A DNA stretch of 64,000 nucleotides. It comes from Aphanomyces cochlioides. Lineage: Eukaryota; Oomycota; Saprolegniomycetes; Saprolegniales; Verrucalvaceae. The notes beneath the pieces are model-generated. The model was not told the origin of the DNA and ran no database searches. It saw only the letters and a program-made list of their open reading frames with translations. Each line of letters opens with the position of its first letter. Within the stretch, counting starts at the first letter, position 1. The position numbers and the translations under genes are program-made. The DNA is taken from positions 372,001 to 436,000 of the forward strand of contig JAHQRK010000014.1 of the NCBI GenBank assembly GCA_019828595.1. The letters are read 5' to 3'. Positions 41,865 to 52,819 of this stretch are shown here, piece after piece.

Positions 41865-42182
41865 ATGTCGACTGGCAGGAACGTCGCTGCTACAGTGTCT
41901 GTAGCCGTCGCTGGTGTTTGTATTGCTGTGTCAGCGCTTCAAGCATCTTTGAAGTCTGACAAATACAGTGCTCACACCATATCTAGAGTGTGCTTCGAAG
42001 AGCTTTACCGCGACGATAGATACAACCTATGGTTTTTGGAGAATTTGCGCTGCAGTCAAACTACTTTCAGCTGGCTTTGTGAATATTTGCGCCGTGAAAT
42101 GAAAGATTATAATGTGCGTCAATTCCAAGTCCACTCCTTCGAGAAGAAAGTTTTCCTCCTCTTCTCCATGGCCACAAATTGA
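41865..42182 (+). pseudogene. Harbinger transposase N-terminal fragment
   Basis: From ATG 41865 (MSTGRNVAATVSV) about 105 residues resemble the N-terminus of the 37878-38937 transposase: SDKYSAHTIS, YNLWFLENLRCSQTTFSWLCE and VHSFEKKVFLL. The frame then stops, with no catalytic core. It is a truncated relic. Confidence 0.65.
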
Positions 42183-43123
42183 GCTCTGGTTTTTTCCAAT
42201 TTTCATAAACAGAGGTGAACCACGACCGTTCTTTCGAAACATCACACTGCCAATCACACCATTACATGATTGGCTAAAATTGAAAAGTGTCGCCAAAACC
42301 CAAGACAGCAAGGCGAAGTCGATGGCGACTACACGGCTACCGGGTAGTCGAGTCTAGATGGTCGATGCATAGGTATTGTGTTGATATACACCAGGAACAA
42401 CAGATAACATTGTATAATTACACAAATAAGTACGCAGCATGTAGTGAGCTCCATGTCAGCGTTGAGTTGAATTGGCCACAGTTTAAGGAGGAAAACTTCG
42501 AAAGAGAATGGTCGCAGGCGAAATATTGCATATCTCTAGACTGAAGCACAGCGAATGTTTGTGCTGTGTACGGAGAATGCACGCTCAAAGTTGCTGGAAA
42601 TTAATCGTGATAATGAGCATTTTATGGCTAGATAGCTGTTCGAAATGCATTACTCCTATGTCCAGACTGTATAGAAATCTACAAATCACTTCAATGTTAG
42701 TCGCTAGGAGACTTGTCAGTACAGACAAAGCCAAACCTGGCCTGTTTTCACCAGAACAACTGAAAGAATTCATATAGTACGCTGATAGAGATGTTGTGCG
42801 ACTGCATCATCTCTCACAAAAAGCTAAATAATCACAAAACACAGGAGACAAACTCAATAATATATTAGATGTCTCGGTAGAAAACAGCAAAATCGAGTCG
42901 TGCAGCATCTAATGCAGTCCATAAATGTTATGATTACGCTGGACGGGCATCAATATCATCAGCCAGGTGTGATTTTTGGTGTGATTTGGCGCCTGATTGG
43001 CCAGTTTTACCACACCCTGGAGCGCTCTTTCAGTGTGATTTGCATCACGATAAAATCCCAAAATATTCTACTGAAGGGTAATTTTACCCAATCAAAATCC
43101 ATTCATTTGATTTATCTAAGACA
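42183..43123. other. Non-coding, ends in a Harbinger family 2 terminal repeat
   Basis: No gene was recognised. 42955-43123 is the reverse-complement relative of 39100-39290 and abuts the right arm of the deacetylase inverted duplication. Confidence 0.5.
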
Positions 43124-44595
43124 TGATTGGCTCCATCGCCAGAAATACAACTTCGGTGTGATTTTGTAGATAACATGGGGATATACACGACGATGACCAC
43201 CACGGACGCCGCGTCGTCTGCTCTGCCACAGGGAAAGACTCTGGCGATACACAGAGGGAGCTCCTTCGATGGAGGATCGCGCCGCCGTCGATGGTAAATA
43301 GCGTCTATTGCGAAAATAGTTAATGAGAGCTAAGCGTGTCTAGATGGGATATTGGTCGATCGTCCCGAGCGTGTATCCAAGCTGCTGGAGCTCGACGATG
43401 ACGTCGCGGAAGATGGTCGCTTTGGCCATGTCGCTGAAGAAGTAGTCGTGCGTCAAGAGGACGACATGGTTTGGCTTGGGCCCCACCTTGTCCGTGCGGT
43501 CAAACTGGTCGGTGATGTCCTTGACGACGCTGCACTTTTCCTTCTGGGTGTCGTTCGTCGTCTTGGCGTCCAAGCGCCACTCGGTGTCCCATCCGATGAC
43601 ATTCCATGGCTTGGTTTCGTTTCTGCATGGGAGCTTTCCCGCATAGAGCAAGTCGCCCGTCTTGGCACGAGCGTCCTTTTCAGCACCGAGCTCTTGTTTT
43701 CCCAATCCAGTCATGATGTCGACGCCAGGGAGCTTCCACGTGTTGGTGCAAGGCAGACGAGCGTACAACCACAGCGTCGAGATGGCTTTCTTCCACGCCG
43801 CGCGTTCCGCATCGGTTTCCCAGTACGTTTCGTTGTTGAGTGCCGATTCCAAGCGCAAGGCGCCGCGCACCATGTCGGCCGCTTGGTCTTTGCCGCATTG
43901 CGCGTACTTTGGTTCAATCTTCGTGATCGCGTTCATCTTGACGTAGTTGCAAAGTCCTGCCGACGGGTCGTAGAAATGCGTGTCCGAGTGCGCGGCGATC
44001 ACATGGCCTTGCTTGATCGTCCAGACGAGGCCAGAGAGCGCTTCCTCGTACGCTCCCTTGGCGCAGTCGAGGTTGACGATGGCCGAGCCCGACCCGCAAA
44101 AGTTGTAGCCGCTTTCCATAAACGATATGTACGCGGGCGTGACTCGTTTGCCGCTGCTGTCGGTGCGGTTGTTGATCTGTTCGAGGACACTGAGGAGGTT
44201 GACGCGTCCCACGTCGGACGGCCCGTCGTCGACGGTCAAGTAGACGACCTCGTTTGGCGATTTGGCTCTGCGGGGAATACCACAAGTCGCTGTCGTCGGG
44301 ACTGGGGAGACGGCACCGCGGGCAACAAACTTGGGGAAGAAGTACTTGATCACGTTGGATGACCCATCCGTGGCATTCGTGGCGTTCGTCGTCGCGTTGA
44401 AGGTTGAGGAGCTCGTCGAGTACATCACATTCTGCTTCGCACTGCTATTAGACGATGAGGGGACCTCTGTTGTCGGCAAGTTGTCGGTCGCTTGGGCATT
44501 GTTGCTGCTGTCGGTCGAGTAGCGCGACCAGAGGAGGACGATGAGATTCCAGACGAGGAAGAGACCAAACATCGTGCAGAAAGGAAAATGAGAGG
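43124..44595 (-). repeat. Right arm of 1.5-kb inverted duplication
   Basis: Reverse-complement partner of 32878-34371. Confidence 0.85.
43340..44572 (-). CDS. NodB-type polysaccharide deacetylase, membrane-anchored, copy 3
   Basis: A 410-aa protein nearly identical to copy 2 over long stretches, with the same anchor (MFGLFLVWNLIVLLWSRYS) and a Ser/Asn/Thr-rich stem seven residues shorter. The CE4 motifs TVDDGP, AHSDTH, RLPC, GWDTEW and LLTHDYFF are intact. The differences from copy 2 cluster, for example CGSGSAIVN against CGPQTANIIN, GKQEL against RREDQ, and several changes between GWDTEW and DMAK, leaving other long parts unchanged. Such mosaic divergence suggests gene conversion between the arms or selection on surface loops. 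The gene looks functional. Confidence 0.87.
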   Translation of the reverse strand: MFGLFLVWNLIVLLWSRYSTDSSNNAQATDNLPTTEVPSSSNSSAKQNVMYSTSSSTFNATTNATNATDGSSNVIKYFFPKFVARGAVSPVPTTATCGIPRRAKSPNEVVYLTVDDGPSDVGRVNLLSVLEQINNRTDSSGKRVTPAYISFMESGYNFCGSGSAIVNLDCAKGAYEEALSGLVWTIKQGHVIAAHSDTHFYDPSAGLCNYVKMNAITKIEPKYAQCGKDQAADMVRGALRLESALNNETYWETDAERAAWKKAISTLWLYARLPCTNTWKLPGVDIMTGLGKQELGAEKDARAKTGDLLYAGKLPCRNETKPWNVIGWDTEWRLDAKTTNDTQKEKCSVVKDITDQFDRTDKVGPKPNHVVLLTHDYFFSDMAKATIFRDVIVELQQLGYTLGTIDQYPI

Positions 44596-45188
44596 CGCCG
44601 TAGATGACACGTCTTGCAACGTACTGCGTGGTTCAGTGCAGATGACATCGGGGACCAGCCTCAGGCGTCATGTGTTCCCCATGAGGGTGCGATGGCCGCC
44701 ATGACATTACAAACTTTCATATCAAAGTCGGAACCTCGGTGCAAGATCCGGCGGCCGCGGCCTGTCTGTGGCAATGAAGGCGATCTTGCCACGATATTTC
44801 AAAGTAGGTTGTTGAAAGAAAGTTCCACACAAGGGAGGGAGTCGATGGATAATCGCCAAGGCAAGGGGGTGCAGGTAACACGGCATTACATCCACACGTC
44901 TCAAGTCGAGCGCTCATGGAGCTGCCGATCCGATAAAAACTTCCACGCGCTGATTCGTCATTCATGCCATGATCCAAGTTGATTAAGTTCACAGATGTAC
45001 GTTGGATGAAACCCGTATTCCGGTCGGTCGTGTATAGGGATGGCAATGTGATACGGAGTCCATATGAATATGTTGCACCAATGCGATATGAATAGTGTTG
45101 TGAATATCGTATGACCATACTTAAATCAAGTAAAGCATATCTTGGGTTGTTCAATCGTTGTCGCCTCGCAAACAACGATCCTGTAGGC
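44596..45188. other. Non-coding
   Basis: This holds the diverged promoter flank of deacetylase copy 3 (to about 44710) and then unrecognised sequence. Confidence 0.4.
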
Positions 45189-45383
45189 ATGGCCGCCCCT
45201 CCAAGAGATCCTATGTGGCTGCATTTCAATGAAACTAGGATTGAAAAGAAGACCCTTAAAGCAAAATGCAAGTACTGCACCAACGTTTGGGTTACAGGTA
45301 GACCAAATCAACTACGCAAGCACTATGAAACTGTCCATGTCAACTTCTCAACAAATTGGTTGAAAATAAACAAGTCTTTGTAG
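45189..45383 (+). pseudogene. BED-type zinc finger fragment
   Basis: From ATG 45189 (MAAPPRDPMWLHF) 64 residues show a BED finger: aromatic W-x-x-F, then C-K-Y-C, then H-Y-E-T-V-H (KAKCKYCTNVWV, QLRKHYETVH). BED fingers open hAT-type transposases. Here the frame ends shortly after the finger, so it is a remnant or an isolated first exon. Confidence 0.6.
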
Positions 45384-45857
45384 CTTTTTATACCCCTCAG
45401 GTGTCTCGAGTTGTCCTGAGTACTCGTCGTGGATCTTTTCTGTGGGAGCAAGTGAAGGTTGCAAACGTCATCGGTTTGTGCACATCGTGACATCGCGATA
45501 ATGTTGATGATGATGGTTATGAATCGCTTTACGAAGACGGGCTCGACACTTATAACAACATCGATGTTGTCTTCGACTCCTCTGTTGAGTTCCATGTCAA
45601 CGAGTGTGTTGGCGAGCTTGCAAGATAATCAACTTGACTATTGTATGCCATAATGAATTCGGTATTAAATATTATCCAATAGAAATGATACGAATGATCC
45701 GTATGCCATATGGATGACCTTTTGGAGGATGTCGCATTGGATGATGACGCAAAAGTGCCATCCATATTAACAGTCGTGTACCAAAAAAATGTCGGAAAAT
45801 TTGAAAAAAAAACGGTACACGACCGACCAAAACCAATCCTTCGAGTATGGTCACAAA
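45384..45857. other. Non-coding with repeat motif
   Basis: A GGTACACGACCGACC motif at about 45815 recurs in variant form at about 56600-56640. Confidence 0.4.
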
Positions 45858-47458
45858 TTGTAAAATACCCAATAGATCGGCCCGCCGGACTACGTAGACC
45901 GGCTCCTATGAGGGGCCGCTTTATTAGATTTTCCTCTATATTTTAATACACAGAATATCTGTGAAATATAATGTTTCAAGAGTATAAGGGATATAAAGGA
46001 AAGCGTTCGGGGCCATTCATTTCGTCAATTAACCACAATGGACAAGGGCAAGAGAAGCTATAAGGTGACGACGAAGCTCGAGGCAATCGATTTCGCCAAG
46101 AAAACCAACAACCATCAAGCGGCGAAGAAGTTCAAGACGTCAAGATCGACCATTCAAGATTGGCGAAAACAAGAGGAGGCCTTGCGGGAGCTCTGCGCAG
46201 GCAACCGTCAAGCGAAACGACTGAGTGGGGGCGGTCGGCGGTTGACCTCTATCGACCATGAAGAAATCATATTCGAGCGCATCCTATACGAAAGGTCTCT
46301 GAAGATACGTGTAACAAGAAGTATGGTACTTCTTTGGGCTCGAAAGTTGTGCGAGGAACTCGAGATTGACTCCCTTGAATGCACCACCGGTTGGCTCAAC
46401 AAATTTCTCAAGAGGCACGACTTTGTGCTGCGCCAACCATCACGACGGCAACAGCTCAGTGATGACGACATCGTCGATCGAGCACTTTCATTCTACAACA
46501 ACACACGATATCTTATCGACCATCATCATATCACGCCTGATTGTATCTACAATCTTGATGAAACGGCGATTTTTTTCGATCACACAAACTCGACGACAAT
46601 CGATATTCGTGGAGCTCGTGATGCCCGTCAAATCTTACGGGTTGGAAAAGATTCGAATCACGGCTGTCTTTTGCGCGAATGCCGCTGGTATGAAGAAAAA
46701 ACCGTGTCTCCTTATCAAGCCTGGCTCTGATGTCCCCAATCAAATATGTCAGCAAAGAGGGAAGACGATTCTACCTGTCAAGAATGCTTGAATGAACTCA
46801 AATGCTTTTGTGGAGTACCTGGAGTTTGAATTCAGGTATCATCCTCGTCCCTAATTGCTCATATTCGACAGTGCAAGGAGCCACACATGCAACCGTGTCA
46901 AGGACTTCTTGCTTGGAAATGGGATCTTCTATGCAATTATTCCTGGAGGTCTTACACCTCATCTACAGCCAGCTGATGTTTCATGGTTTCACACTGTGAA
47001 GACTCGATTGGCGGATGAGATTGACCACTGGAAAGTCAATGGTCCATTCAGCCGAACACCAAGTGACCGTGTTCGGCCTCCCAGCTACAAAATCTATAGT
47101 GACTGGGTGAAAACAGCATGGAGTGCTGTCTCGGCCGATGTTGTGAAGAAAGTTTCGTACGTTGTGTGACTGGTCAGTACGAAGAGCTTGGCCTGGCCAA
47201 ACACGAATCATTGGGATGTTTGTTCAGATCAAAAGCCTCTGGTTTACATTCAAGCAATCGTGAAATTGACTTGGCAGACGATGATGTCGATCCGATTGCC
47301 GACGCTCTCGACAACTTCTTGACTATTGACGATGAGTGATTCTTCTAAATTTTTTAATGTGATGTTCATTCACTTTCACGTAACATGTATTTATAGAGGT
47401 AGTTGCACTTGAGGGGGCCGCACTATTGGGTGGAGCCGGTCTATTAGGTATTTTACAA
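45858..47458. mobile_element. Pogo-type element with imperfect terminal inverted repeats
   Basis: The left end reads TTGTAAAATACCCAATAGAT (from 45858) and the right end, reverse complement, reads TTGTAAAATACCTAATAGAC (to 47458), with further similarity inward (CGGCCC against CGGCTC). The exact outer boundary is uncertain by a few bases. It encloses one decayed CENP-B/pogo transposase. Confidence 0.65.
46038..47339 (+). pseudogene. Pogo/CENP-B-type transposase, multiply broken
   Basis: From ATG 46038 (MDKGKRSYKVTTKLEAIDFA) the protein has a psq-type helix-turn-helix (QAAKKFKTSRSTIQDWRKQ) and a CENP-B helix-turn-helix (ECTTGWLNKFLKRHDFVLRQ). The DDE core has its first Asp in CIYNLDETAIFF, second in LLIFDSARSH and third in LQPADVSW. 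A frameshift lies at about 46655 (VGKDSN into ITAVFCANAAGMKKK), nonsense codons interrupt at about 46789 and 46852, and another frame change occurs near 47155. The C-terminal acidic tail ends at 47339. It is inactive. Confidence 0.8.
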
Positions 47459-47482
47459 TATAATCTGCGTGCGACTAATATA

Positions 47483-48557
47483 CAGACATACCCCCGTATA
47501 ACGTACCCACTCAAAATTAATTTACTCTATATTTTTATAATATTAAGTCAATAATACAAAATATCATCTTCAAGAGACTCGTTTGAATATTTGAAATTGT
47601 GAGTGCTTATCATGCCGCGAACATCTCGCTTGTCGTACACACTCAACCAAAAGCGAGCGATCATCCAAAAGAAGGACGACAATCCACAAATGAGCCTCCA
47701 GCGTCTTGCATTCTGGGCAAAGGAAGAATTACGTCTGTCTAAGCTGCCTGCCAAGAGCTCTATCCAAACCATACTCAAAACACATATTACAGCGCCTTTC
47801 CCAAGAAATCAATCTCCTCTCGCGCCATGTCAGGTTTCAAGAGTGACAAGAGCCGTCTTACCTTGAGTGTTGCGGCAAATGCCGACGGCAGCGAGAAATT
47901 GGAACTTGTCTTCATTGGGAAATCGAAAGAACCAAGATGTTTCAAGAGAGCTGGCGGGGTTCAATGGTTTCGTGCCCAATACTTCAGTGCCAAAAAGAGT
48001 TGGATGACGTCCAAAATCTTCCAAGAATGGCTTGGCCACATCGAGCAAAAGTTCAAAGCCGAGGGTCGACATGTCCTCCTGCTCGTGGACAATGTGTCTT
48101 CTCATCGCTTGTCCAGCTTGGAGCTTGATCATGTGCGAGTTGTCTTCCTTCCTCCCAACACGACGGCGGTCCTTCAGCCCATGGACGCTGGTGTGATCGC
48201 CGCCTTCAAGCAATCCTACAAGACCTGTCAGATGGAGACAGCTTTGAAGAGATTTGACAGTGGTCAAGTCGTCTCGAAGTGCTTCAAGTTGGATGTCCTT
48301 GAAGCAATGGAGATTTCTTCGAAAGTGTGGGCCAACATTGGCGTCGATGCGATATCAAACTCGTGGAAACACACGGGCATCCTTGCTGACGAGTCCGATC
48401 GTGACTGGAACAGGTCGCTCATGCTGCTGGCAGATTTGGACATTTGAAATCCTATATATCTTTATATTCGATATTTTTTTGCTGTAAGAAACCTGTTTAT
48501 ATTATGTACCTTTAATAATCGATAATTCAGTGCCGTATGTTATACGGGGTATGTCTG
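47483..48557. mobile_element. Tigger/pogo-like element with TIRs and TA duplication
   Basis: The left end is CAGACATACCCCCGTATAAC (47483-47502) and the right end, reverse complement, is CAGACATACCCCGTATAAC (48557-48539), differing by one C. Both ends are flanked by TA (47481-47482 and 48558-48559), the target duplication of the Tc1/mariner/pogo superfamily. The size is 1,075 bp. It contains an internally deleted transposase. Confidence 0.85.
47612..48447 (+). pseudogene. Tigger/pogo-like transposase, internally deleted
   Basis: It starts at ATG 47612 (MPRTSRLSYTLNQKRAIIQK) with an N-terminal helix-turn-helix (MSLQRLAFWAKEELRL). At about 47795 the sequence jumps, out of frame, to the catalytic half (SISSRAMSGFKSDKSRLTLS, LVFIGKSKEPRCFK, HVLLLVDNVSSH with the second Asp, LPPNTTAVLQPMDAGV with the third Asp). 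The CENP-B helix-turn-helix and the first catalytic Asp are missing. It is a deletion derivative that could move only with help from a full-length relative. Confidence 0.8.
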
Positions 48558-48744
48558 TACGACAATTTCTTGACTTGTCATTGGATATCCGACAACTTTA
48601 TCCAATTTGATTCGCTTAAAATGATATGCTGAGTTTGATTGGGCGATCTACGTGTCGGATGCCAACATATCACTTAACATTTAACATGTTCAGCCGCTGA
48701 TTGGTAAAAATACTGTGAGCCATTCCTTTTTCACTTCCGCAAAC

Positions 48745-50199
48745 ATGCCAGAGGGCTCAACGCCATCCAAACGCACCATTCAGGATGCATTCCACAGCGC
48801 ATCCACGAGAAGAACTTATGCAACGTATCAGAAGCAATTCGAGATGTATTGTCAAGAGCACAAAGCTGGAATATCCCCGCTGCAAGCCTCGCCAGACGTT
48901 TGCATCGATTTCTTTCACCACCTCTATTCACAGGGAAAGAAAGCAAGGACGGTGGATTCAGCAAAAACTGCCCTCGTGGCTTACTTTAACCAGCATAAAA
49001 TTGAACCCAATCCTGCGCGAGAAATAACAGCAAAGCAGTATGTCGTTGGCCTCCAAAAGTACAACCGTTTGAACAATGTGGACGAGGAAAAGAAGGCTCA
49101 CCCAATCACGGTTCATGAACTCTCTCGGCTCATGGACGGCTTCGCTCAACGACATCTTTTCGTTCGGTCCATGTATCACTATATGTTTGCGGATGCTTTC
49201 TCGGATGCTTTCGCATCAGCGAGGTGTTGTCTCTTCGTTGGAATGACGTAGCCCTCAGAGAAGACAACAATGGACGATATCTCTCCACCCGTCTTCGTTG
49301 GCACAAAAAAATAAAAATGGAAAAAGAGTGTCAAGTTTACAATTTGGTTGATGAAAGTTCGTATCCGTGTCTGAACATCTGTGGTTTTTACGACGATTAT
49401 GTCGCTGTTGTTCGTAAATCATGCTTGAATGTGCCCAGCGACGCTTTTGTCTTCCCGTGGCACTCGATATCTCAAAATGGCTCCATCACTGTGAATTGGT
49501 TCAAACATGTTGAGCAAAATCAAGTTCGATCTATTCTACAAACTGTCGTCGAAGCGTGCCCTTTCCTTCCCATTGGAATTTCACTGCATAGTATGAGACG
49601 TGGTGGTTGTTTTTACAGAGTGGTTGAATCCCCCGAAAGAAAGTTCAACTTCAGGGAGCTCATGGCGTGGTGTCGTTGGGCTGACGCAAAAACGTGTTGT
49701 GAATATTTGGTCACTAAGAGCATCAGTGAATGCATAGACCCCAGGAATTTGCTGCGTCAAGGAAGAATCAGTCAAAGCATGACTGTGCTTGACCCCAACT
49801 CTAATGCTGGCCCTTCTGTGGAAGATGTTTGTAAAGCGGTGCTGGCTGCCATTGAAAAATTAAAAGCGAAAGAATTTGTCGAAGTTCCAAACAAACGTCA
49901 AAAGACCATTCAAGAATGCATTGTCCAAAAGGTTATACCCACAGCTCGATCTGGACGCGATGCTTGGTGCCAGTGGTTTATACCTGATCCAAAAATTGGC
50001 CTGGTTCGTGGTCTTAAAGATTTCTCGAAGAATATGATTCGAATGAATCGAAAGATATTCTGAAAGAAAGACGCTCGCCAACGCATTTGTCAAGTATCGA
50101 TCATTCGATGAGTTTGAATTGGCTTACGCAGGCTTTACCGATACCTACACGAAGTTGTTGAATGACGTGAGACGCAGAAAGAAGTCGAATAACTTGTAA
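48745..50199 (+). pseudogene. Crypton tyrosine recombinase, frameshifted
   Basis: From ATG 48745 (MPEGSTPSKRTIQDAF) there is a core-binding domain (STRRTYATYQKQFEMYCQEH), then the tyrosine recombinase core: Arg in EVLSLRWNDVAL, the H-x-x-R of SLHSMRRGG and the nucleophile Tyr in TCCEYLV. A GCR1-like DNA-binding tail follows (GRDAWCQWFIPDPKIGLVRG, LKDFSKNMIRMNRKIF, then YRSFDEFELAYAG). The frame changes at about 49210-49225, next to a 12-bp tandem duplication (GGATGCTTTC repeated), and again at about 50060 just before the tail ends at TAA 50199. Cryptons move by site-specific recombination and lack inverted repeats. This copy looks recently dead. Confidence 0.85.
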
Positions 50200-50781
50200 T
50201 TCAATCGTATTTTGGTGTTTACTAGACGAAACCAGACGAACAAGTTGCTATCGCACACGACAAGCACGTATACAAAAGTGGCTAGTGTTGGGGCAAATGG
50301 CAAGGGGGGTCGACTTTAAATGCCGGTCTGGGCTCATCTGGGTCTTGATGGCACAGATATGTCGTCACTTGTGTTTCAACAATTCTAAAACGATTCATGC
50401 CATGAAACAACGATAAACAAACCAGCATTTCTTTGTTCTTGACGATAGAACTTCGTTGGATGCTGTCATTGCAGGTGATGCCAAGACTTCCTCACGTGCT
50501 TCTCAAGCAACTCCATCGTCTGGAGATGATTTGGAAAGTCGAGTGGTTTATCAAACAGCCAATCAGAGCATTGTCGGATAGATGAGTCCTATGTGACAAA
50601 TTATCTATACATACCATACTCGAAGGATGATTGGTAAATAATAGACCCAATAATCAAAAACAAGAGGTTCATTCAAAGATAGATTTATAGAGGAGACATA
50701 TCCACTTGTCTCATCTACCTCCCAAACTTTGTTCAAAAGCCGACCTGTATGACAAAATACTCTCTTGCTCTGAAAAACTAA
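50200..50781. other. Non-coding
   Basis: No gene was recognised between the Crypton and the MITE. Confidence 0.4.
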
Positions 50782-51344
50782 GGGCGGGTCTGGATGCCAC
50801 CAAAAATGGCATAAAAATGCCAAAAAATGCCATAATTCGAATTGTGTCATAATTTTCAATTTTGACTCTCTGGATGCCACCTCTCAAAGAATTTTTTGTC
50901 AGAATTTTCTGGAGTTTTGACCAAATTATGCCATAAAAAATGGACCAAATTGGTCTACATTTATGACATATTTTCGTCATGAACGCACTGATCGAGTCAA
51001 GCTTGAGATTCAGCTTGTCATCTCTACAAAAATACACGCACACACTATATATTATCACTGATGCATGTTCTAACACTCTGAGAAGCGACAGTGATCGAGC
51101 CTTGCTCATCTCTGGCTCCTTTCAAAGTTTCCGGTAGGAAGTGACTGACACAGCAGTATGACAACAATCGTCTGTACCGGTATTGTTGAAGTTTCTTGTC
51201 TGCCACAAGTTGTGGCATCCAGACAAATAACAAATTCTCCAACTATTCCATTTTAACTTGTGAATTTGGAACTTTGGAAAAATTTTGCAAAATGTCATTT
51301 CAGTTTTATGGAATAAAAGAATTGATGGGCATCCAGACCAGCCC
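50782..51344. mobile_element. PIF/Harbinger-type MITE
   Basis: A 563-bp non-coding element. The ends are GGGCGGGTCTGGATGCC (50782 inward) and, reverse complement, GGGCTGGTCTGGATGCC (51344 inward), with one mismatch in 17. TAA flanks both sides (50779-50781 and 51345-51347), the 3-bp duplication typical of Harbinger. The motif CTGGATGCCAC recurs inside each end (about 50871 and 51220), giving nested inverted repeats. Confidence 0.8.
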
Positions 51345-51577
51345 TAAGCTATCTCAAAATACACGCGATTTATCGTAAGTGATGAATTGTGAAATAAACA
51401 CACAACAAAGGAAAAATCAACGACATAATCGACAACATGAGCATCACGGATATTTCCACTGCGCAAAGTAGATTTCACATGTGTCAAAGCAATGAATGGT
51501 GTAGATAGAGATGAACAAGTAAAGTAAATGAAACCAACCATTTTCCAAAAAGGAAAGCAACCATTACTCGCGATGTG

Positions 51578-52819
51578 TTGACTCGCCTTGCAGACGCGTC
51601 GAACGAAGAAGCCGAGAATCTCCGCCGAGCGTCACTCCTCTATGAGGGTGTATTGCAAGAAAACGAAGATGACGAAACTTTTGGCGACTTTGACACGCCA
51701 TATATCGAGTCATACGCTAGCCAAGGGACCCAAGCGTTCATTACGATGACGAACCTCAGCCTCTCTGAGTTCAACCGACTCTGGTCGCTTTGTGAATGCG
51801 AGGTAAATGCAGCATGGTACGAGGGCCGCGGCCGCAAGAACCGCGTGAGTGCTAAGGACGTATTCTTTATGCCACTTACACTGCTCAAGCACTACAACAC
51901 TTGGGATAAGCACGCAGCGGACTTCGGAATTTCGCTCCCAACATTTGAGAAGATGGTAATGCGCATGATGCGCCTCGTCGAACCTGTCCTGGTCTCTCAG
52001 CTCGTGACCCAAGTCAACATGAAGAACCAGCGTGAAATGGGCCTTACTTTTTTCGAACCATCCTGAAGCGCTCTATGCAACTGAATCAAGTTTCTGCCGG
52101 CATATCGCCCCAATGGACCCTTTCTCGACGTGAAGCGATACTTCTCTCCGAAGCACAAGTTATACGGCTACAAACTTGAAGGTTCCGTTGCAATGCCAGG
52201 TCGATACGTTGATGTCTCGGATCATCATCCAGGCTCGGCGTCTGGTGTTACCATTTTCTTGACTAGAATCGACAAGCATCGCCAAATGTTGTCAAAGACA
52301 GAAGACGACAAGAAGATGGCCGACATTGGCGAAGGACCAAGTGCCTTTCCAAACCTATGGGCTACACTTCAGGACAAATGATACCAAGACGTTGATGACG
52401 CGATTCGAAGCATTCGACCAACGAAGAAGCCCAAGAATGCTAGCATGGCGCGCCAAGAACTTGAACGGAACAATCGTGTGTCGTCAGACCGCGTTCTCGT
52501 TGAAAACATGTTCGGTCGAACATGTAGCTTGTGGAAGATTGCCTATGCTACTTTTACCTGGTCCGAAGAGAAATACGATTTGGTCCAGCGCTTAGTGTGG
52601 GCCTTGACGAATTTCCACACGTCCCTCCACCTCTTGTGAGCTCAAGACAAAGAATTTTATTCATGTGCCATGGCTCGCTATATCTCAATGGCTGAAGAGC
52701 GTGTTGAAAAGAAGAAACGCCAACGCCAAGCAAGTCGAGACCGTCGCCAGGTTCGTCTGGACCTAGATCGTTCGTCGCGCGATAGTTCCATGGGCTCCCA
52801 GTACTCCCAAGGCTTCTAG
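51578..52819 (+). pseudogene. Decayed Harbinger-like transposase
   Basis: About 160 residues in the first frame (MTNLSLSEFNRLWSLCECEV, then DVFFMPLTLLKHYNTWDKHA and FGISLPTFEKMVMRMMRLVE) stop at 52066. Further frames carry RYFSPKHKLYGYKLEGSVA, PGSASGVTIFL, NRVSSDRVLVENMFGRTCSL (catalytic Glu region) and a basic tail ending at 52819. Several frame changes separate the parts. I recognise the overall pattern as a PIF/Harbinger-type DDE endonuclease but could not place the Asp residues securely. Confidence 0.55.
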
